In this document: positions 32,786 to 38,605 of the stretch, one piece after another
How positions within the stretch are numbered: position 1 is the first letter of the stretch
How the letters are laid out: each line of letters opens with the position of its first letter
Source: Spirochaetia bacterium
GTDB taxonomy: Bacteria > Spirochaetota > Spirochaetia > Treponematales > Breznakiellaceae
Assembly: GCA_025997675.1 (NCBI GenBank)
Contig: BNUX01000021.1
Location: 1 to 38,605 of the forward strand
Direction: 5' to 3'
DNA: 38,605 nucleotides
Notes under the pieces: generated by a model
Seen by the model: only the letters and a program-made list of their open reading frames with translations
Database searches by the model: none
Told to the model about the DNA's origin: nothing
Translations under genes and position numbers: made by a program

Positions 32786-32814
32786 AGTATAGTGCGGATT
32801 TCCCGGCCCGTCAA
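32786..32814 (-). promoter_or_regulatory. Promoter of the AbiEii operon, -10 box 7 nt before ATG
   Basis: Minus strand: TTGACG (32809-32814), ideal 17-nt spacer, TATACT (32786-32791), each five of six. ATG 32778 follows after 7 nt with no Shine-Dalgarno (AATAACA), so the transcript should be leaderless. Confidence 0.65.
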
Positions 32815-32844
32815 CGCCCCGGCACTGTTTTTTAAAGGTACCGG

Positions 32845-33411
32845 TTACAGCCCCAGAACCACCCCGGCCGCCCCCGCTATGGCGATATAAACCACCGGGT
32901 GCTTCTTGAATTTATACACCAGAAAAAACAACACCGCAAAAAGGATACATTCCCGCCGGCGCAGCATTGTTGTCCAGGTTTCAGCGGACCGGTTTACCAG
33001 GGAGATGGCAAGGACCCCCAATGCGGCGGCGGATAAGAGCCCTGCCCCGGCAGAACGGAAGCCGGCAAACAGGGAGGCCGCAATTTTACTTTCCTTAAAG
33101 GCGTTGAGGAGGCGGGCAATGATAATAATGATGATGATAGAGGGGCTCACCAGACCCAGGGCCGCAATGAAGCCGCCGGGTATGCCGGCATACCGGAAAC
33201 CCGTATAGGCCGAAAGGTTTACCCCGATGGCCCCCGGCAGGGACTGGGCCACCGCCAGCATATCACCAATTTTTTCCGCATTGATCCACTCGCCGGACGT
33301 GCCGTCCGCCTTGTCCGCCATTTCGTAGAGGAAGGGCAGGGTTGCGTATCCCCCGCCGATTGAAAAAAGCCCGATCTTAAAAAATTGCACAAAGAGGAAA
33401 AGTAATTTCAT
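32845..33411 (-). CDS. chrA: Chromate transporter half-subunit (CHR family), second gene
   Basis: A 188-residue membrane protein with one CHR domain: FFKIGLFSIGGGYATLPFLYEMA, then VAQSLPGAIGVNLSAYTGFRYAG and about five hydrophobic helices. Half-size CHR proteins work in pairs and are thought to export chromate; the physiological anion here is unknown. Its ATG overlaps the stop of the first half (ATGA). Confidence 0.88.
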   Translation of the reverse strand: MKLLFLFVQFFKIGLFSIGGGYATLPFLYEMADKADGTSGEWINAEKIGDMLAVAQSLPGAIGVNLSAYTGFRYAGIPGGFIAALGLVSPSIIIIIIIARLLNAFKESKIAASLFAGFRSAGAGLLSAAALGVLAISLVNRSAETWTTMLRRRECILFAVLFFLVYKFKKHPVVYIAIAGAAGVVLGL

Positions 33412-33941
33412 TTGCTTTTTCTAAATACCAAAAGTCCCGCCGCGCCGGAAACGATAACCAGCAGCACCGGGGAAACGCTCCGGAAAAAGGAGAGCGCAAA
33501 GGCAATGATATAAATCACCAGGGCTTTCCAGTTCTTGAATACCCCCTTTACCATCTTGATCACCGTGTCCAGGATCAGCGCCCCAACCGCAAGGCGTATG
33601 CCCGTAAAGGCGTGCTGCACCACAGGAAGGTCCGCGAAGCTGCGGAGACAGATGGCGATAATGGTGATAAAGACAAGGCCGGGAAGCATAAAACCAATGG
33701 TGGCAATTGCACCCCCCAGCGGCCCCTTCCGCTTATAACCGATAAACGTAGAAAGATTCACCGCGATAACGCCGGGGGTTACCTGGGCGATGGTGTAATA
33801 ATTCATCACCTCGTCCATGTCGGTCCAGGCTTTCTTTTTTATAAGCTCCCGTTCTACCACGGGGATCATGGCATACCCCCCGCCAAAGGTGAGCGCCCCA
33901 AGTTTGATAAAGGTCACCAGCAGGTCAAGGTATTCTTTCAA
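33408..33941 (-). CDS. chrA: Chromate transporter half-subunit (CHR family), first gene
   Basis: A 177-residue CHR half-protein: FIKLGALTFGGGYAMIPVVERELI, then IAQVTPGVIAVNLSTFIGYKRKGPLGG and hydrophobic helices. The start is TTG at 33941, two bases after the aspS stop, with AAGGA inside the aspS end. It is co-transcribed with aspS and with the second half downstream. Paired half-size genes like this are known from other bacteria. Confidence 0.88.
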   Translation of the reverse strand: MKEYLDLLVTFIKLGALTFGGGYAMIPVVERELIKKKAWTDMDEVMNYYTIAQVTPGVIAVNLSTFIGYKRKGPLGGAIATIGFMLPGLVFITIIAICLRSFADLPVVQHAFTGIRLAVGALILDTVIKMVKGVFKNWKALVIYIIAFALSFFRSVSPVLLVIVSGAAGLLVFRKSK

Positions 33942-33943
33942 TA

Positions 33944-35746
33944 CTATTCCTTTTGTACGATGGCAAGGTGGAGATCCTCAAGCTGTTTCCGGTCAACCTC
34001 GCTGGGACAATTATCCATGGGGCTAACCGCAAAGGAATTCTTCGGGAAGGCGATGACCTCTTTGATAGAGGTTTCCCCGGCCATGAGCATCACCAGCCGG
34101 TCCAGTCCGGGGGCTATGCCGCCGTGAGGGGGAGCGCCGTATTTGAAGGCTTCGGTAAGAAACCCGAATTTCTGTTCCGCCTCAACGGGGTCAAAACCAA
34201 CAATATTGAAGATACGCTTTTGCAAAACCGGATCGTGGATACGAATGGAACCCGAGGCGAGTTCATAGCCGTTAAGGACCAGATCGTAGAGGTCTCCCTT
34301 TACGCTGCCGGGGTCCTGCTCAAGGGTGGCGTGGTACTGATCCTGGGGCCAGGAAAACATGTGGTGGGCGGCTTCCCACCGGCTCTCCTCATCGCTCCAT
34401 TCAAAGAGGGGGAAGTCCACTATCCAGACAAATTCGAAGCGCGGCGTTCCATCCGGCCCGGGACCGGTAAGCCCTAGGTCGCGGCCAAGCTTGGAACGCA
34501 CCGCGCCCAGGGCAACGTTGGCGATCTTCCGCTGGGAGTCGGCAATTAATAGAAGAAGATCACCGGGTTTTGCGCCAAGGCCGGAACAGATCGTCTGCGC
34601 GCTCTGCCCAAAAAACTTGGCAACCCCGCCTTCCAGGGCAGGTGCGGCATCGGTTCCCGCAACTTTCATCCAGGCCAAGCCCTTCGCCTTGTAGATCTTC
34701 GCTTGGGCTTCCAGCTCTTCAATCTGCTTCCGTGAATAATCAGCCTTACCGGGAACAACCAGAACCTTCACGCCGCCCCCACCCGCAGCCAGGGCATCCT
34801 TAAACGCCTGGAAACCGCCATCGGCGACATAGGGGCCAAAATCCTGCATCTGCATATCAAAGCGCAGGTCCGGCTTATCGGAACCGTAGCGTTCCATGGC
34901 GTCTTCATAGGTAAGGCGCTTGAATTGGGCGGGCAAAAACTGGCCCAGGGTCTTTCTGAAGACATAGCCCATGAGCCCTTCGGTCATGGTAAGGATATCA
35001 TCCCGGCTTACGAAGGACATTTCGATATCTATCTGGGTAAATTCGGGCTGCCGGTCCCCCCGGGCGTCCTCATCACGGTAACACCGGGCAATTTGAAAGT
35101 ACTTATCGAAGCCGCCAACCATGAGGATCTGCTTGTAGAGTTGGGGCGACTGGGGCAGGGCGTAGAATTTGCCCGGATAGAGGCGGGAAGGAACCAGATA
35201 ATCCCGGGCGCCCTCGGGGGTGGATTTGATGAAGGTGGGGGTCTCAATCTCGTAGAAGCCCTGGCCGGTCATCCATTCCCGGACCGCAAAGGCCACCTCG
35301 TTCCGCAGTTTTATCCGCCGCTGCATTCCGGCGGAGCGGAGGTCCAGGTAGCGGTAGGTAAGGCGCAGCTCCTCCTTGGCCTCCGATTCATCATCAACCT
35401 GGAAGGGGAGTACCTCGGACCGGCTCAATATGGCGAGTTTTTTGGCTACAACCTCAATCTCACCGGTGGGCATGTCGGGGTTTATCATTGAATCGGGCCG
35501 GGAACGGACAAGGCCTTCCACGGCGATACAGAACTCATTCCGCAGTTCGGCGGTCAAGGCGGCCAATTCCGCAGGGGCGTCCGAGTCGATGACCACCTGG
35601 GTTATCCCATACCGGTCCCGGAGGTTGATGAAAGAAATACCGCCGTGATCCCGTTTCCGGTGTACCCAGCCGTTTAGGGTGACCGTTTTCCCGGCATCGG
35701 CCTTCCGCAGGGCGCCGCAGGTTGTTGTTCGCTTCATTGTTTCCAT
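33944..35746 (-). CDS. aspS: Aspartyl-tRNA synthetase (bacterial type)
   Basis: Charges tRNA-Asp (class II enzyme). The OB-fold anticodon domain starts KTVTLNGWVHRKRDHGGISFINLRDRYG. Class II motif 2 (YFQIARCYRDEDARGDRQPEFTQIDIEMSF) and motif 3 (GGIAPGLDRLVMLM) are intact, and the bacterial insertion domain is present. Length 600 is standard. ATG 35746 is chosen because the -10 box ends 6 nt before it; ATG 35737 is an alternative. It heads an operon with the two chromate-transporter genes. Confidence 0.97.
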   Translation of the reverse strand: METMKRTTTCGALRKADAGKTVTLNGWVHRKRDHGGISFINLRDRYGITQVVIDSDAPAELAALTAELRNEFCIAVEGLVRSRPDSMINPDMPTGEIEVVAKKLAILSRSEVLPFQVDDESEAKEELRLTYRYLDLRSAGMQRRIKLRNEVAFAVREWMTGQGFYEIETPTFIKSTPEGARDYLVPSRLYPGKFYALPQSPQLYKQILMVGGFDKYFQIARCYRDEDARGDRQPEFTQIDIEMSFVSRDDILTMTEGLMGYVFRKTLGQFLPAQFKRLTYEDAMERYGSDKPDLRFDMQMQDFGPYVADGGFQAFKDALAAGGGGVKVLVVPGKADYSRKQIEELEAQAKIYKAKGLAWMKVAGTDAAPALEGGVAKFFGQSAQTICSGLGAKPGDLLLLIADSQRKIANVALGAVRSKLGRDLGLTGPGPDGTPRFEFVWIVDFPLFEWSDEESRWEAAHHMFSWPQDQYHATLEQDPGSVKGDLYDLVLNGYELASGSIRIHDPVLQKRIFNIVGFDPVEAEQKFGFLTEAFKYGAPPHGGIAPGLDRLVMLMAGETSIKEVIAFPKNSFAVSPMDNCPSEVDRKQLEDLHLAIVQKE

Positions 35747-35752
35747 GGGATA

Positions 35753-35781
35753 ACTATAGCCGGGGGAAGTAAGCCTGGCAA
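35753..35781 (-). promoter_or_regulatory. Promoter of aspS, -10 box 6 nt before ATG
   Basis: Minus strand: TTGCCA (35776-35781), ideal 17-nt spacer, TATAGT (35753-35758), each five of six. The ATG follows after 6 nt (TATCCC) without a Shine-Dalgarno, so this housekeeping gene too is predicted leaderless. Confidence 0.65.
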
Positions 35782-35808
35782 GAGTTGGTCGGTAACTTTC
35801 TCAATTCA

Positions 35809-38481
35809 TTAGCGGTTATTTTCCTCAAAATATTCGAACGTCATATTATCCTTAACCAAATCATGCCCAATAAGCAAGTATTTCCATGGCTTGCCGCCAT
35901 TTTTGGCGTTATGTTCCGAAGCATAACCGCACCATGTTTCAGCGGCTTTTTTCTTATTTTGAACTTCCGGTGAAGCTATTTGATTTTCCGCCTTTGTTTC
36001 TATCATATAGATTTTATCGGTGGTTTCAGCGACAAAGTCCGGGACATATTCAAGATTTTCATTTCCAAGGTGATAAAATATTTGAAACTGGCCTTTTGCC
36101 GGTTTGAGCCATTTAATGCTTTCCTGTTCAAGGATCACCGAAAATCGCCGTTCTGTATCGGAATCAAATTTCATTGCGGGATATAAGCACTTGGTAAAAC
36201 CGTTGAATATAATCTTACCAATTTTTGACTTATCAAAAGTGGTACTGCGGAAACTAAGCGGCTCAACTCCTTCTTCCGCAGTAAAAGCAATTTCTTTTAG
36301 TGGGGTAAAGCCTTTGCTTACCTTTATATCAAAGTCAGATGTAGTTTCAGTCTGGTGATCCAGCATTTGCGCATGAATAAAATCCGCAAGCTGTTTTTGA
36401 TGAAACAAGACTACATTTCTTGTATCATCAACTGTTTTAAGATATGTTCCAAGATGCTTAATAAGCTGAGCACTTAAATCATATAGCAAGTCGCTTTGGT
36501 CATCGTAAGAAATATCTTCATAGTCAACCAAACTTCTTACCAGATAATTCTCCAGCCGTTCTTCCGCAGCGTCTTCCTTGATAGAAGAAAGAGTGTCCTG
36601 ATTGTTGGTACGTAAATGCCGGATAAGTAAATCCCGGCTTACCGGCTGGTATCGGATCCCACTACAGTCTAATTTGAAGCTGCCGTAACCGATATTGGTA
36701 TTGTTTTTAGGAATTACCAAAATACGGGGAATATCAATCGTACCGGCAATCATGGCGCGGGCTGTTTCGCAGACGATTCTTTGATAATCAAGGTTTTCTC
36801 CTATTCCGGGTAAGTCGTTCTGTTCTCCCCCATAAATAGCTTGGGCCTCAGCGAGTATTGATTCCATTGCATCATCTGAAAGTGCATAGGTTAAAGAAGG
36901 GGCGGAATCCCGATGTTGAATTGCGGCAACTACCGCCTGGGCAAATTTCTGTTCGGTCGGTTTCTTAAACAGAGGGGTTACTGAATCTGCCACAGCTCTA
37001 GGAGAACCGGAGGAAGGGGGTTGTAACTTCATAGAGAAACTTGAAGAGGTGACTACGGTTTTCAATTTTTGAGAATCCGCATCTTTATCAATATAAACTG
37101 CGGTCAAGTGGATTTGCGAATCCGGGCGATTGGCCTCATCGACGATTTCCTGAAACTTGTCATGGGCAATTATGTTAAGCCGGTCTATTGTTGTCACCCC
37201 TGTCCGTTTTCCATAAGGCAGCCTAAGACCACGGCCTATGGACTGCTCTACCAGGGTACGGGCATTGGCAGCCCGTAAGGGAACAATGGTATAGAGGTTT
37301 GTAACATCCCAGCCTTCTTTCAACATATTGACATGGATTACAATTTCTGTAGGTTCATCGTTCTTCTCTACCGAGAGGAGCCGCTCTACATTTTCTTCTT
37401 TTTCTTCTCCCCGCTGACTTGAATCAACCTGTATTACCTTGTCCTTATAATCGCCGTAAAAGAGGTCATCGCCTTCTATCAACTTTTTTAATTCGGCGGC
37501 ATGGGTGGTATCTCTTGCTATTACAAGTACAAAAGGCTTAACGATATTCTTTCCATTTTGCCGTGCATAGGTTTCAAGTTCGACCTTTGTCGCTTCGTGT
37601 ACCCGGATAGCGTCTTCAAGTTTGATCCGTTCCAGTTGGTCTTGCGTAAATTGGGAAGCGATAAAGTTTTTTTGAGTAACAACCGCCGGCTCCTTTACAT
37701 AACCGTCTTCCATGGCATTTGAAAGAGGATATTCGTATATGACGTTTTTGAAAATAACCGGTCCCTTCGGGGATTCCGTAAATGGCGTGGCGGTTAATTC
37801 AAGGCCAAGAATTGGGTTAAGATCGTTCAGGGCTTTTAAACCTGCGGATGCCCGGTAACGGTGAGATTCATCCATCAATAAAACTAAATCAGGTAAGCCT
37901 GAGAGGTATTCAAAATAACTTTGCCCGATATATTCAGAAAGGCGCTTGATTCGTGGAGCATTCCCGCCCCGAACCTCGCTATTAATTTTTGAAATATTAA
38001 AAATATTGATATGAATGCCGGTAAATAGTAATTGATTGCTGCGGACATCAATGCCGGATTCATAGTTATCTCCGGTAATAATAAGCGGCGGATTAACTAC
38101 ATATTCAGACAATCCCTTGAAGACATACTTTGGGGTATTGGGGGTAAAATCGTCTATCAGTTTGTTATAGATGGTCAGATTCGGCGCAAGGACAAAAAAA
38201 TTATTGATATGTTTGCTTAAATGAAGATACGTTATAAACGCACCCATAAGGCGGGTTTTGCCAACACCGGTAGCAATGGCAAAACAAAGGGACGGAAAAT
38301 TCCGTTCAAAATCGGTAACCGAAGGGAATTCGCTTTGTATGGTTGAACACCGTTCCGGTAAGCCGACGTCTTTGTCCAGAGAAATAATATCAGTAACACG
38401 GGCAAGAATTTCAAGGCTTTCGGTTAAGGGGCGGCGCAGGCTTAAACGGCCTGATATGGAGTTTGCTAATTTATCGGTCAT
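35809..38481 (-). CDS. Type III restriction-like helicase-endonuclease (Res subunit family)
   Basis: An 890-residue protein. Superfamily 2 helicase motifs: ATGVGKT (70-76), LLMDESH (D204-H207), LELTATPF near 230 and EQSIGRGLRLP (motif VI, near 410). The C-terminal PD-(D/E)XK nuclease shows YVPDFV (D815) and MIETK (E828, K830). Together these match Res subunits of type III restriction enzymes or related helicase-nucleases. The modification gene would be expected further upstream, beyond the right edge. The start has AAGGAA 6 nt upstream and overlaps the small gene at 38471 by 11 nt. Confidence 0.88.
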   Translation of the reverse strand: MTDKLANSISGRLSLRRPLTESLEILARVTDIISLDKDVGLPERCSTIQSEFPSVTDFERNFPSLCFAIATGVGKTRLMGAFITYLHLSKHINNFFVLAPNLTIYNKLIDDFTPNTPKYVFKGLSEYVVNPPLIITGDNYESGIDVRSNQLLFTGIHINIFNISKINSEVRGGNAPRIKRLSEYIGQSYFEYLSGLPDLVLLMDESHRYRASAGLKALNDLNPILGLELTATPFTESPKGPVIFKNVIYEYPLSNAMEDGYVKEPAVVTQKNFIASQFTQDQLERIKLEDAIRVHEATKVELETYARQNGKNIVKPFVLVIARDTTHAAELKKLIEGDDLFYGDYKDKVIQVDSSQRGEEKEENVERLLSVEKNDEPTEIVIHVNMLKEGWDVTNLYTIVPLRAANARTLVEQSIGRGLRLPYGKRTGVTTIDRLNIIAHDKFQEIVDEANRPDSQIHLTAVYIDKDADSQKLKTVVTSSSFSMKLQPPSSGSPRAVADSVTPLFKKPTEQKFAQAVVAAIQHRDSAPSLTYALSDDAMESILAEAQAIYGGEQNDLPGIGENLDYQRIVCETARAMIAGTIDIPRILVIPKNNTNIGYGSFKLDCSGIRYQPVSRDLLIRHLRTNNQDTLSSIKEDAAEERLENYLVRSLVDYEDISYDDQSDLLYDLSAQLIKHLGTYLKTVDDTRNVVLFHQKQLADFIHAQMLDHQTETTSDFDIKVSKGFTPLKEIAFTAEEGVEPLSFRSTTFDKSKIGKIIFNGFTKCLYPAMKFDSDTERRFSVILEQESIKWLKPAKGQFQIFYHLGNENLEYVPDFVAETTDKIYMIETKAENQIASPEVQNKKKAAETWCGYASEHNAKNGGKPWKYLLIGHDLVKDNMTFEYFEENNR

Positions 38482-38590
38482 TTGTATCTTCCTTGTGTTC
38501 AGCCTGAATACGTTTCAGATCTTTGTCAAAATCAGAGGCAGTTACCGAGGAATCCTCGGTAGCTGAATTTATTCGCAGTTGCTTCTTCAT
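38471..38590 (-). CDS. 39-residue protein coupled to the Res-like gene
   Basis: ATG at 38588-38590 with a strong TGGAGGAAGA Shine-Dalgarno opens 39 codons that stop at 38471-38473, inside the first codons of the Res-like gene. The peptide (MKKQLRINSATEDSSVTASD, then a charged helix DKDLKRIQAEHKEDTNDR) is acidic/basic and unstructured at first, then helical. The good ribosome site and the 11-nt overlap suggest a real coupled gene, perhaps an adaptor between the methylase and the nuclease. No family is recognised. Confidence 0.65.
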   Translation of the reverse strand: MKKQLRINSATEDSSVTASDFDKDLKRIQAEHKEDTNDR

Positions 38591-38605
38591 TCTTCCTCCA
38601 AAAAA

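Overview
The window looks like a chromosomal stretch of a spirochaete, most probably a host-associated Treponema of the termite-gut type. This is inferred from gene content and style and has not been tested by a search. The housekeeping genes are GC-rich. They include a class II (B12-dependent) ribonucleotide reductase, a ribosomal rpsP-khpA-rimM-trmD-rplS run followed by flagellar-export-like genes, luxS/mtnN, ppx-ppk, aspS and several lipoproteins. Between them lie AT-richer accessory islands.

Layout. 1-2272: a transposase fragment at the left edge, then an AT-rich accessory pair (a DUF4405 membrane domain fused in frame to an EFR1-type flavodoxin/ferredoxin, and a small outer-membrane-like protein). 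2398-6123: tRNA-Gly(CCC) and nrdJ. 6131-8477: two accessory genes, a DUF4143 ATPase and a YhcG/DUF1016 nuclease, facing each other. 8495-14135: a long minus-strand run read from rpsP down to luxS, with many ATGA/GTGA stop-start overlaps. 14221-16932: a large degenerate-ATPase/repeat protein. 16965-17971: a 21-bp tandem array followed by a Phd/PIN-type toxin-antitoxin pair. 17984-20581: three minus-strand exported proteins, two of them lipoproteins. 20656-28751: a plus-strand operon (unknown protein, oligopeptide-binding protein, Ppx-HD, Ppk1, rRNA methyltransferase). 28867-32814: a second 21-bp array followed by a toxin-antitoxin graveyard (gutted HigB-like and Doc toxins with their antitoxins, an intact Fic protein, an AbiEii-like nucleotidyltransferase with an unrecognised partner). 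32845-35746: aspS with two half-size chromate transporter genes. 35809-38590: a type III restriction-like helicase-nuclease preceded by a 39-residue coupled ORF.

The most striking signals are these. (1) At least six genes (6232, 17238, 18574, 19712, 32778, 35746) have a good -35/-10 promoter whose -10 box ends only 6-8 nt before the ATG, with no Shine-Dalgarno. This predicts leaderless mRNAs, alongside other genes here that have normal leaders and strong Shine-Dalgarno sites. (2) Two unrelated minisatellites share an exact 21-bp period, and each sits directly upstream of a toxin-antitoxin locus. (3) Two neighbouring toxin genes appear to have lost their middle sections by deletion while their antitoxins remain open. 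(4) The DUF4405-EFR1 fusion keeps an internal ribosome binding site and ATG. (5) A short, previously easy-to-miss ORF is translationally coupled to the restriction helicase.
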